Below, one piece after another: positions 20,665-30,750 of a DNA stretch of 64,000 nucleotides. The notes under the pieces were generated by a model that saw only the letters and a program-made list of their open reading frames with translations, was not told where the DNA came from and ran no database searches. The stretch lies in the NCBI RefSeq assembly GCF_963678635.1, contig NC_087071.1:18849613-18913612 (forward strand). Direction: 5' to 3'. Positions within the stretch are counted from its first letter, which is position 1. Each line of letters opens with the position of its first letter. The position numbers were made by a program, and so were the translations under genes. The stretch is from Symsagittifera roscoffensis (lineage: Eukaryota > Xenacoelomorpha > Acoela > Convolutidae).

Positions 20665-20853
20665 ATGATACGAACCATTTTTAGTAGAACAGATATTTTT
20701 TTACTATTTTTAATTTTTATAACATTTCTATCATCCCTCATCTTGACAATATGCAAATGTATAAAGAAAGCAATCATCACATTCGCCTTGGCAACAATCC
20801 TTCTAATTCTTTTTCTGGAAGAATACTACAATAAACATAATTTTTTTCACTAA
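20665..20853 (+). CDS. Element A membrane mini-protein
   Basis: 62 codons, ATG at 20665. Two hydrophobic segments (FLLFLIFITFLSSLILTI at residues about 12-29 and AIITFALATILLILFL near 36-51) flank a short CKCIKK turn, so it should be a two-pass or hairpin membrane protein. It sits just upstream of the proline-rich ORF and env. A degenerate counterpart is visible in element B on the minus strand near 56560-56720. It may be a separate small gene or the first exon or signal part of the proline-rich protein. No family is recognised. Confidence 0.45.
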   Translation: MIRTIFSRTDIFLLFLIFITFLSSLILTICKCIKKAIITFALATILLILFLEEYYNKHNFFH

Positions 20854-20931
20854 AAAAATAGATCAAAAACCATCAAAAATTGCTAACCAACAATCACACA
20901 GTCAGTCTTCACCGACATCATCCCAAGATAA

Positions 20932-21993
20932 CCCAACACCACCTACCACTACCCAAAACCCCAAACATCAACACGAATTTCTTTTCAAGATAACCCATAT
21001 ACCTTTGAAGAACGACACACTCGCTTATCTGAACCACTAGAACCAGTTCAACGACAAGCACCTCTAAGTGAACCAACATATAATTTATACCCAACACTAC
21101 CACAAGAATTAAGTAGAATACGAAATCTTTGTCAAAATCAAAATACAGTTGAAATAAATAGACAAATTATACATCCTCGACGAAACAGAAATTTTCAAAC
21201 CCCCCGAGTTCATTTTGATATACCCCAATCCCCATCACAAGGTACTCCGGAAAACCCAATTGGTATATTACCAGAAACCCCTACACTTCTTTCACAACGT
21301 AGCACCTCAAGTCTACCCTCAGATTACTTAGGTTCAACACCAACATCTGAACAAATACGTGAAAATCCCTTTAACCCCCCAAACCAAACATCACGACTAC
21401 CATATTGGACAACACAATCATTCACACAAGGTGAACCAAATTTAATCAATGATCCAATAGATATTTCTACGGATACAACAACATCATCATCACTACCAGA
21501 AACATTAGCACTACCATCAACACCACCAATAAGCCAGATTTCACCGACGCCTTTTCCTTTAAATTTCCCAAATAACCTCGACACTAGATATAGAGAACAA
21601 TCATCAACAAATATCCCTCTAAGATTAGACTGGAATACATTCACAGCACCCCCACCATTATTTGGACAACACCCAGAAAGTAACCGACTTCACAACTGGG
21701 CACTCAATAGATTACAATATAGATAAGACATCCACGAAGACATTCGTGATCATAACATTCAAATACTCCAACAAAATAGTCTACAATTAAAATTTGAAAT
21801 CACGGTTAAACTAAACAACATTGCTCAACATCCTTACCCATTAAACCCACCAAATATAACAGCTCAATCACTACCACCACCATTTATAACAACTGAAGTA
21901 ATATATAAATACGACAGATATACCAAAAAGACAATTGGTTACATCACATTTTATAACCCATACTCAGGATTATCATACACATGTATATTCTAA
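20932..21993 (+). CDS. Element A proline-rich ORF upstream of env
   Basis: Frame 1 is open from 20932 to 21723, interrupted by TAA at 21724-21726, then open again to TAA 21991-21993. No obvious ATG starts it. It is rich in P, S, T and Q with a repeated acidic/proline flavour (STRISFQDNPYTFEERHTRL at the start) and a more structured end (DRYTKKTIGYITFYNPYSG). Its last 13 nt overlap the ATG of env at 21981, a compact arrangement seen in complex retroviruses. Counterparts are seen in element B (35047-35248 and 55606-56530). Long antisense ORFs here (for example 21324-21644) are shadows. The product is not recognised. Confidence 0.55.
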
Positions 21994-22907
21994 AAATATT
22001 AACTTTTCTCCAACTCTTTTTTCTAGTAACTTCCGATCAGAACATAAATCCTTCTCCTCGTACAGGACCCCAAGACTTATTAGTAACACATTACGATTGT
22101 GAAGAAAATGAACAAAAAACACTACACAAATATGCAATAAATCGAGTATCACAATGCGAAACAGAACCACAAGCTATAGAAACTACCAATGTAAAAGCGA
22201 CACTCTATTCAAAAGCCCGAGCAACAACAGTTATAGGATATAAATTCACAGCAACATTTTCTGAAAAGAAAGTACATTGTTCACAAGTCTCAAATGAAAA
22301 TAAAAACCGACTTGACCACGAATCATTCTACCAGAGTAATATCGAACGACTTTTACATCTCAATCCCGAAGATTGTAAAAACGAGTTACTCCGACTAAAT
22401 ACCACAAGAAATAAAAACACAGATAGAAAGTTAGTATATTTCCAAGTTTTTGCAGATTCTGTACATCAAGCAGAACTTGAAAGATATCAAGGACATATAA
22501 AACTAGATGAAAAATATCCATACAACGGCGCACACGGAAGATTAACTTATGACATACACGATAAACACTGGATATCACACATTGGTATAAATAACCCATC
22601 AAACTGCAAAGCAGACACAAAAAATAAAGGATATCAAGAAATAATGTTTTCCGATTGGAAAATACAACTCGAAAAAATACAACTCACACGCGGTTTATCT
22701 GACAACACAATGATCTATCAAGGAATAAGATTACCTTGTAAAAACGATCAAGGCTATTGTGGACCTACAACACGAACACAAGCAACAATTGTTGGGTTTC
22801 CCGAAGATACATGTACAACATTTCAAGTAGCAAAAATACACGCCCGAATGATAAAATTTCACGAAAATTACTTTATACAATCAATTCCATATGAACTGAA
22901 CATATGA
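21981..22907 (+). CDS. env: Element A env-like glycoprotein, N-terminal part
   Basis: 308 codons. The start MYILKILTFLQLFFLVTS is a clear signal peptide. The ectodomain has spaced cysteines (YDCEEN, VSQCETE, KVHCSQ, EDCKNE, NCKAD, LPCKND, GYCGPT, DTCTTF), fitting a disulphide-rich secreted fold. An envelope-like glycoprotein after pol is what allows some LTR elements to form infectious-like particles. I see no sure furin site. The early YDC...C pattern brings to mind glycoproteins captured from negative-strand RNA viruses in other LTR elements, but that is a weak impression. The ORF ends at TGA 22905-22907; the same frame continues at 22908, so this is probably a nonsense codon within env. 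Confidence 0.7.
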   Translation: MYILKILTFLQLFFLVTSDQNINPSPRTGPQDLLVTHYDCEENEQKTLHKYAINRVSQCETEPQAIETTNVKATLYSKARATTVIGYKFTATFSEKKVHCSQVSNENKNRLDHESFYQSNIERLLHLNPEDCKNELLRLNTTRNKNTDRKLVYFQVFADSVHQAELERYQGHIKLDEKYPYNGAHGRLTYDIHDKHWISHIGINNPSNCKADTKNKGYQEIMFSDWKIQLEKIQLTRGLSDNTMIYQGIRLPCKNDQGYCGPTTRTQATIVGFPEDTCTTFQVAKIHARMIKFHENYFIQSIPYELNI

Positions 22908-24224
22908 AAACAAAGTACTGATTTTAGAAACATTCACAATATAGAAAATAAATTGACACGTTTTCAAATATATCAAGAAACAGAACTTGCATGCAAATAC
23001 AGAAACCCACTTCACAAAACACAATATTCTGAAATATTAGTTGAATACGAAAAAGGATTCGACATGACCACTGGAAAAATAAAAATTGACCCTTATGCCA
23101 CAAGTCATCCTCTAAACGTAGGAACATCATATATACAAGTTAATTTTCAAAAAAGTAAAGGTCAACCTGGTGGACATCTAAAGCCACATGACACTAGAAG
23201 CACACGCTTACAAGAACTATCACTAATGAATAATTCTTATTTTGGTAATATCCACTATGATATTCACTTAGATATGATATTAGACTATACAATTAGCCGA
23301 ATTTTTTAGGAAATGTCACTCTCTGAATTAGAAACACTTCACCAACTATGCGAATTAGAACGGACACAAATCTTACAATCACTTGCACTAGCAGTATTAA
23401 AAATACCCTTCGCAGGATTTTTACTATCAGGAAATGGATCAAATTTTTTAGACTACGAAGGAAACATTTTATGGTTTTATACCTGTACCAAAAAAGTATC
23501 ACCACTATATGTTTTTGAAGATAAACGATGCTATAAAAGAATACCTATCTTTTATAAAAATAAAGTACATTTCGTTGACACACTTTCAAGACGAACCTCT
23601 TTCTGGGATACCGCAGTCCCATGTGGATCAGAAAATAACCAGAATGTAGTACAACTGGACCCTGATGAAGATAAATATTACCTTCTTACCCCATACCCCA
23701 CATTAATGCAATCGCTCAAAAAATTTTCACCAGAAAGCATTAGAGCTATTGCTCGAAACCCAAATATCGACTTACAATCAATTGGAATATATTCAAAATC
23801 CGATATCCAACATCACATTAGAACACAACAATTCCAAGAATTATTAACACAAATGGACACTATACAAATACAATCAATTGACCAAAACTTACGCAAACTT
23901 GCCGAAACCGCAGGATTTGCAGATATCTATACACAAGATTATAGCGGATATTTTAAAGACATTAAAGACTATATATATCTAAACGGTGAAAAATACCGAC
24001 CACAAGATATCTCACCTATAAATATCTTTAGCTTTGTTACACTAAAAAATGAAATTCTTGATTTTCTAGGATGGCCCTATTACATCTTAGAAAAGTTGAC
24101 TATTCTATACGCAATGTTTAAGTTTATAGGATTTCTTTTTTCACTTTTAAAAGGAATCTATAACACATGTGCTATACGCAATGTGCTATACTATCAGGAA
24201 CAAGCAATAGACAAGCAAGTGTAG
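22908..24224 (+). CDS. env: Element A env-like glycoprotein, C-terminal part with membrane segment
   Basis: Same frame as the N-terminal part: open pieces 22953-23309 and 23313-24224 separated by TAG 23307-23309; the equivalent codon in element B (near 33775) is not a stop. Features: more paired cysteines (ELACKY, LCELER, WFYTCTKK, KRCYKR, AVPCGS), a helical region (QSIDQNLRKLAETAGF), then a hydrophobic segment near 24060-24170 (FLGWPYYILEKLTILYAMFK, then FIGFLFSLLKG) suited to membrane anchoring. The reading frame is lost around 24180 and the cytoplasmic tail is in the next ORF. Homologous decayed copy: 32520-35058 minus. Confidence 0.65.
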
Positions 24225-24610
24225 CACGCATACTATTTGCAGGATTTTTTGAAATTTTTTCATCATCAATAAACAAAATTCTTTTAGACGCACAATTAAA
24301 AGAATACAATACAAAAATAGCAACAAGACAGAACACATACGACGAAGAACATAATAATATAGAAATAACGCCTACAGCACCACAGTTACCACCCCTACCA
24401 CATAACCATCCATTATCCCTAGTCCCACGAAATTTTCGAAATTTAGCAATAACACATAATCCAAATTTTAGACAAAACATATCACAAAGTCCCATACAAC
24501 ATAAAATGACACATCACTCGCAAGATGAAAATACATATGAACAAATTATAGAACAACCCCATACCACCGCTTTTCAGTCTCAAAATAATAATTTTTTTAG
24601 CCCACGATGA
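24167..24610 (+). CDS. env: Element A env cytoplasmic tail, shifted frame
   Basis: 147 codons in frame 2. After a hydrophobic stretch (ARILFAGFFEIFSSSINKIL) it becomes hydrophilic and rich in N, Q, H and P (ITPTAPQLPPLPHNHPLSL). The junction with the previous env ORF lies near 24180-24220 and needs a frame change. The tail ends at TGA 24608-24610, overlapping the start of ORF X. A similar tail is recognisable in element B near 32520-32870 on the minus strand. Confidence 0.5.
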   Translation: MCYTQCAILSGTSNRQASVARILFAGFFEIFSSSINKILLDAQLKEYNTKIATRQNTYDEEHNNIEITPTAPQLPPLPHNHPLSLVPRNFRNLAITHNPNFRQNISQSPIQHKMTHHSQDENTYEQIIEQPHTTAFQSQNNNFFSPR

Positions 24611-25366
24611 GCCGACAACTTGGATCCCTACACCGCTCAAATTCCCATCCAACCAACCTCAACACTCCAATTACAATAATTCCACTTTTTGCTTTCCCGC
24701 CACCCGATTTCCCAACCAGTAATATAACATCAGGCATGAATTCAGACACTAATTCAAGAATTTCAGTTTTATACTCCATTTCACAACTCAATAACCCTAA
24801 TATTGAAACCCCTGATGAATTTGCAGACTCTGAACCATCTCCATCCAATAATTTCCAAACCAACTCCTCAATTTTTTCAACACCCCCCTTTTCAACCAAT
24901 CCCACCAAGTAACCAACTCCCATCTATTTCTACACCCTCTTACGCTTCACAAGTCACCCCAACCTACTCTTCATTTCATTCAGACCGATCATCCAATTCT
25001 CCAGATATTCCCCAAATCTCCCAGGAACTAGATAATTTTATCACCCTACAGCAACAACCATTACATCTTGACACCCCCACTATAAATCAGATTTCTTCCA
25101 CAATAGAATCATCAAACCCACCTACCCCTACACCCTCTTCAGCTTATACCGCATCATTAGCACAATCATCCACATCCACCGAATCATCAAATAGCATTAA
25201 TAGAGCTTATCGCACTTTCAAAAGAAAATTACCAAACCATCCATTTCCAACAAAACCAGGAACAGCCCGTGAATATATTAATCACCCAAATCACACTAAC
25301 ACAAAAGATTTTCTAGCAATCACCTTACCTTCATTTCCACAATATACTTTTAAACACTCCTCATGA
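24607..25366 (+). pseudogene. Element A ORF X, N-terminal part (P/S/T-rich)
   Basis: Two overlapping open frames, 24607-24912 and 24803-25366, form a P/S/T/N-rich region with SSNPPTPTPSSAY-type low complexity, then a basic stretch (RAYRTFKRKLPNHPFP). The overlap indicates one frameshift near 24900. A matching sequence in the same order lies in element B (31900-32510, minus). No domain is recognised. The position after env is where complex retroviruses keep accessory genes. Confidence 0.45.
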
Positions 25367-26424
25367 CACTAACGACACACGTAGTTTTGTAGATGAACAT
25401 GTTTTAATGCCTACACTTCATTGGACATCATATTATCATTTTAGTAATCCCCTTTGCCTACCATTATCTAATACTCATATCGATATAGAAAGAAATCAAG
25501 ATATGCTATACCGACTCACCACACCACTAACACATAGACAATTTACTTATATAGGATATAAAAAGTCACTAAAACATTCACTGCACCCCGAGCTAACGAA
25601 TACACGCTAGAATATTACGATCATAACATCATCCGAACTAACCAAGACCAATTTTTAGATGATGATCGTTTCGCTAACCCACAAATCACAGAAAAATTCT
25701 TCATCAAAACACCATATGTATTTACACTCAATATATTTGATCGCAAATTCGACCACGTCATTTCTGAAGCACTAACCGACATGCAAGCTTACGAAAGTTT
25801 TTTATAGAAAAATTTCAATTATTTTCACTAACCTTCAACTTCCTTGCACCACACGAACGCGATTTGCACTGCTCACACGACATTATGTTACGCACTAAAC
25901 AAACCCACACATATACATATTATCGTTTCATACAAAATCATTTTGATCTTCACACTCCATCAAGACAACCACACCACAGATTTCAGTTTATTAACTCTAA
26001 ATACACTTCACCATTTTTTCTAATTTTCACATATTGCATCAAAGATACTAACCTTCACGGTATCCTCCGCAATTATGATCCCATAACGCAAATGTATATT
26101 TTTTGTCCCATCACGAAGACCCTTTACGCAGAAGAATCCAGACCCTTCCTTAACCCACATGAATTTATTCAACCTATAGAAATCCCAATATTAGAATTCA
26201 TCCACAACACTAAATACAATCACAAATTATATAACCTCATTCAAAACACACCTTGTGAGTTTGCAGTAGGCACTGAAGAACTAAAAACTATTAAACCACT
26301 TCAATTGCTTTGGCCACTGCTTCAAACTAAAAACATCATTCGCAGACTAGCAAAATTACTAACAAATTCCGACATAATACACGACATCTTCCCCCACGGT
26401 TTTTCCCCGACGACTAACAGGTAA
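25367..26424 (+). pseudogene. Element A ORF X, C-terminal folded part
   Basis: Open pieces 25407-25610, an intervening coding-like piece in another frame (EYYDHNIIRTNQDQFLDDD and on), and 25864-26424 (186 codons) make up one protein broken by frameshifts. The last piece looks folded: HCSHDIMLRTKQTHTYTYYR, then LHGILRNYDPITQMYIFCPI and LLQTKNIIRRLAKLL. It is conserved with element B (31183-31461 minus has the same HCSHDIMLRTKQ block). I do not recognise a family. Conservation of protein-like sequence in two diverged copies argues for a real gene. Confidence 0.5.
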
Positions 26425-27235
26425 GTATAATTTATACATATTCTTCACTAATAAATTTAAATTAAAAACTAACCATTCTTTATTCATGTCTCATTTGGAT
26501 TTTTAGTCTTCATCCCACGATCATCTGCAAAAAACAGAAAATAAAAATAAAAAATAGAAAACTTGTTAAAATTCTTCTCAACTCTATTAATATTTTGCAC
26601 TAAATAAATATAATAAAAATCATACCAATGTAGTAAATTAATTTATAAATTGTTTCCCCAAAAGCAGTAAATATAGTAATGATGAAAATTTGTAACTTAA
26701 TTTTTCCCAAAAACTAGCACTAAAATTAAAATTCTATGTAGTAAATTGATAAGACGAAAATGCAGTACTAACCTTTTGATATGTTCATTCATTTGCACAA
26801 GAATTCTATCCAAACTCGCACAGCTCGCCCACGAAGAATTGTTTAAATAATGAATTTCAGTTTCAAGTTTTCACACTCAACAACTCTAACACACGATAAC
26901 AAGTTTCAAACTTTCCTTTAACCCGGTTGGAAAGGAATTATATACTAAACAAAACTAACCAACGCAGTTTACTAAACACCACAAAACATAGAATAACAGC
27001 ATGACTAAGAAAAGAAAACCAACGGTACCCAAACCGGATTAACCCAGTTTAAAACTGGATAATTTATTCTTTTGAAGACTATTATAAAGTCTAAGAAAGA
27101 AATAATAAAACACAAAAAAAAGTCGAAAGACAAACCCATACCAAAAACAATTTGATTTTTGAAAAAAGGACACAACCAACGAAACATAAGAAAAACCACC
27201 ACAAACCGACATAAAACGTTATCACATAACAGGAC

Positions 27236-27345
27236 CTCTCATAGAAACCGCACGAAATCATACTCCCACTCCTGGCCTAACCCACCAGAGAGGACGTCCT
27301 GAGCATGCTCTATAGCCGGCCTAACCCACCGCGCTACATCCACGC
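27236..27345 (+). promoter_or_regulatory. Conserved GC-rich block in 3' region
   Basis: A GC-rich island in AT-rich DNA with the motif GGCCTAACCCACC occurring twice (near 27283 and 27319), plus GGACGTCCT and GCATGCTC. The inverse counterpart in element B (29800-29905) keeps both motif copies and the GGACGTCC core. Conservation in a non-coding region suggests an RNA structure (export or packaging) or a protein-binding site. Confidence 0.45.
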
Positions 27346-27372
27346 TTTGTGACCACACTTCTATTTTTAATA

Positions 27373-27398
27373 AGAGGTACTCAAGGGTGAGTAACTCT
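27373..27398. promoter_or_regulatory. Conserved hairpin in 3' region
   Basis: AGAGGTACTCA and TGAGTAACTCT pair across a short AGGG loop, with one mismatch in a 10-11-bp stem. The 26 bases are the same in element B (29752-29777, opposite orientation), although the flanking sequence has diverged. It may be a terminator, export or packaging hairpin. Confidence 0.5.
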
Positions 27399-27989
27399 TC
27401 AAAATAACCAAACTAAAACAAATGCTTTTGTGAAAACAACTAACCAAAATCATAATTAAAACACTGAACTAATAAAAATTTTATAAAAATGTAAATTATA
27501 CCTTGCAGTATATATATCAGCATACAACAACAAAGACGAACATCCAAAGACAAAATGACCCCACTACATTCGAAAAAGAATGGCCAACCACAACCAATAT
27601 GCCGTCCACAATCACAACTTAAAGGATTTAGAGTACGACTTGACTTCGCAGAAAAGGACTTCATTGAACTAGACCAATGACCACCTCGATGTTCAAGTAT
27701 ACGTACAGATCCGAGTAACAAGACGAGGTCGAACACAAAAGAAGTTCTCTACATGAAACAGAAAAACCCGTCATAGTAAACCATTCTGAAATCAGATTGA
27801 TTTCGTTGGGAAACACAGTCGTTGTCACAAGAAGACACAACGATTGATATCCATCATTCCAGCGTCCTGGAACTTCTCTAAGAAGAGAAACCGGATAAGA
27901 ATATGATGTTCGCCAAATACCAACGTCCATCATCCATTCTTTGAATTGCAGAAAGACAATTCTAAAAAACTCTGTAAAACCCGGATGGG

Positions 27990-28399
27990 TGGAACCTGAT
28001 CTAAACTACATTTTATGCTTGGATAAATTAGATATTTTACCACTGTAAAGTATTTGATATTAACCAATCATGATCCATCTAACTAACAACCCACTTATTT
28101 GTAAGTGCTGAAATTACTTGTAATTTCAGCACCAGAGAGATTTGAATTTAACTTAGAAATTAGTTGCCTCTCCAAGAGAACTTCAGCAGCCGCAATAAAC
28201 CAGTATACCCTAGATCTATTGAGCCTAGCAGAGACTAGTTAAACAACCTGAGACTAGATAGTATAAGAGTAAGATTAGGATCGGTATTAGACTAAGAAGT
28301 TGCACGAATCTATCCGGCCGAAAATAAGATAGCGTGACGAGCAGACGGTGTACCCTATCCGAAATTACTCTATGAGTTAACCACATCGGTCCTAACTCA
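27990..28399 (+). repeat. 3' LTR of element A
   Basis: 410 bp, the same length as the 5' LTR and nearly identical. It ends AACTCA and is followed by GTTT, the target-site duplication. The palindrome at 28105-28132 is perfect in this copy. Confidence 0.93.
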
Positions 28400-28764
28400 G
28401 TTTTAAAATATGAAAAGCACCTTTAAGTCACTGACAAATGGTTACTGCGATAAAAATTAAGGAAAACTCTCATACGCCTCATTCTAACATACTTTAAAGC
28501 CTTTCAGTGTGATTTCGATTTCGGTGCCCGGAAAGTGTTGAAATTTTCTGAAATATCAGTATAACAAACCGTCCTTGAGCACAATTGATTATGATTTTTT
28601 GAAAATAAGAGTGCCATCCAGAAACGCTTTCAAATTTTCAAAGATCTTCTGAAACCAGAAGAAACCAAATATTTCGTTGCTGTTTAATCAATAAAAATCT
28701 ATCAGTTACTTTCTGATGTCACGTATCTGGTGGAGATATTGAGTTTCTCGAGGGGATGGGGGGG
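28400..28764. other. Spacer between elements A and B
   Basis: About 365 bp of non-repetitive sequence between two oppositely oriented LTRs. No ORF. It starts with the GTTT target duplication of element A and is presumably host DNA. It ends with a run of seven G's near 28758. Confidence 0.6.
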
Positions 28765-29125
28765 CGTTAATTTTTCAGATAGGGTACACCGTCTGCTCGT
28801 CACGCTATCTTATTTTCGGCCGGATAGCTTCGTGCAACTTCTTAGTCTAATACCGATCTTAATCTTACTCTTATATCTACTAGTCTCAATTAGTCTCAGA
28901 TGATCTGGAGTATACTCGTTTATTGCGAGTCGGTCTCTGGGAGAGGCAACTAAGTTCTAAGTTAAATTCAAATCTCTCTGGTGCTGAAATTACAAGTAAT
29001 TTCAGCACTTACAAATAAGTGGGTTGTTAGTTTGATGGAGTACGATTGGTTAGTAATAAATATTTATTAGAGATAAAATATCTAATTTATAACCAATAAT
29101 AAATTATAGTTTAGATCTGGTTCCA
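28765..29125 (-). repeat. Inverted LTR of element B, truncated
   Basis: The reverse complement matches the element A LTR from TGGAACC (at 29125) to about GTGTACCCTATC. The outermost ~40 bp of the LTR end (through AACTCA) are missing or diverged, so no target duplication can be read. The 28-nt palindrome at 28981-29008 is perfect. Similarity to A is clearly lower than between A's own LTRs. Confidence 0.85.
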
Positions 29126-30750
29126 CTCATCCGGGGTTTACAGAGTTTTTGAATCTTTAATCTTCTATCTGTAATGAAGGATGGATGATGATCGTTGGTA
29201 TTTGGCGAGCATCATTTCTTTGGTTCCGTTCGTGGAGAAGGAATCCCCCAGGAAAAGAAGCTAGAATGGTCGTTATGAGGGTTGTCATTCAACAATGACT
29301 GTGACCGCCAACGAAATCAAGCTGATTTCAAAATGGTTTGCTATGGTTGCTCGTTCTTATTCGGCGGAGAACTGACTGTGTTTTTCTGATCTGGAAATGG
29401 CGTGAAGATTGAGTTTGGAGGGAATGCCTTATAACTCGGATCTGTACGTATACTCGAACATCGAGGTGGTCATTGGACTGGTTCAATGAAGTCCTTTGCT
29501 GCGGTGCCAAGTCGTACTTCAAATCCTTTTGAGTTGTGTTTGTGAGCGGTTTATCGGTTGTGTTTAGCCATTCTGTAGATTGAATTTGAAGGGGTCGTCT
29601 GGTTTTTGGGTGCTCGTCTTTGTGGTCGTGTATGATCGATATACTGCATTAAATAATGTACATATATGAAAATTTTGTTAATTCGGTTTTTAGTTATGTT
29701 TTCTATTAGTTGTTATTGCAAAAGCTTTTAATTTAAGTTCTGTTTTTATCAAGAGTTACTCACCCTTGAGTACCTCTTGTCAAAAATTGAGAGTGGGTCA
29801 CAAAGCGTGTTCTGTAGCACGCTGGGTTAGGCCGGCTATTAAGCATGCTCGGGACGTCCTCTTCTGGTGGATTAGGCCAGGAGTGAGGGTATGATTTCAT
29901 GCTGGTTTTTTATGGGGTCCTGTTTTGTGTTAACGTTTTATGTTGTGTTTGTTACTGGTTTTTTCCTTTTGTTGTTTTGGTTATGTCCTTTTCTTAAAAA
30001 TCAATTTGTTTGGTATGGGTTTGTGTTGCGAATTTTTAGTGTTTTACTATTTCTTTTTCAGACTTGTCAATAGTCTTCAAAAGAATAAATTATACAGTTT
30101 TTAAGCTGGTTCAATCGTGTTTGGGTACCGTGGGTTTTCTTCTCTTAGTCATGCTATTAGTTTGTGGTTTATAGCGTTTAGTAAGCTGTGTTGGTTAGTT
30201 TGGGTTATTATATAATTCCTTTTCAACCGGGTTAAGAGAAAGTTGGAAACTTGTTATCGCTTGTATGAGTTGATGTTAGTGAATGTTAAAATTTGAATTC
30301 ATTATTTTAAACAATTCGTCGTTGGCGAGCTGTGCGAGTTTGCATAGAATTCTTGTGCGAGTGAATATAAAGAAACGATACAAAAGGTTAGTACTGCTCT
30401 CTTTTTGTATAAATTTACTACTTGAATGTTGAATCTTACTGCTTTGTGGGGGGTATAAACTATTAATTGATTTTCATCGTATATAAATTTACTACATTGG
30501 CGAAAACAATTTATAGATTGATTTATCACTGTGTGGAAGGAGTTTTGCTGAATCATTTAGTGCGAACTTTAAGAAAAGTTTATAGTTTATAAAAGAGTTT
30601 TGTATTTTTACTTGTTTTTTCTTGTTTGTAGTTGATCGTGACTTAAAGACTGAAGAAAAAGCAAAACATATTATGAAGAACGGTTAGTTGTTTTTTGAAT
30701 TATTCAATTCATTCAAGTTTTAAATTATTCAATTCATAATAACCTTATTC
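29126..30750 (-). other. Element B 3' region
   Basis: Inverse counterpart of 26425-27989, with the conserved hairpin (29752-29777) and the GC-rich block with two copies of the GG(T/A)..TTAGGCC motif (29800-29905). No coding sequence seen; small ORFs such as 29891-30073 are not supported. Confidence 0.55.

Larger units (their letters stand above)
26425..27989 (+). other. Element A long 3' non-coding region
   Basis: 1.56 kb with no convincing ORF, matched by the inverse region 29126-30750 in element B. It contains TAGTAAAT-type repeats (26610-26760), a short palindrome CCAGTTTAAAACTGG near 27044-27058, a GC-rich block (27236-27345) and a strong hairpin (27373-27398). The last bases before the LTR, CCGGATGGG, are the only candidate for a polypurine primer and are unusually short. 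Confidence 0.55.
9552..28399 (+). mobile_element. Element A: 18.8-kb env-bearing Ty3/gypsy-type retroelement
   Basis: Two 410-bp LTRs (9552-9961 and 27990-28399) start TGG and end CA, differ by only about five bases by eye, and are flanked by GTTT on both sides (9548-9551 and 28400-28403). The internal order is leader, basic ORF1, gag, protease, RT, RNase H, integrase with a GPY-type C-terminus, membrane mini-ORF, proline-rich ORF, env-like gene, ORF X and a long 3' region. Integrase after RNase H and the GPY motif place it with Ty3/gypsy-like elements. Usual lengths there are about 5-10 kb, so this is unusually large. The frames carry several stops and 1-nt shifts. Confidence 0.9.

Noticed and set aside
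21324-21644. Antisense ORFs over the proline-rich region
   Set aside because: G/V-rich translations are shadows of a P/T/S-rich sense frame.
27990-29125. Reading 27990-29125 as one foldback DNA transposon
   Set aside because: The two arms are LTRs of elements with their own internal genes, and A's target duplication lies inside, at 28400.
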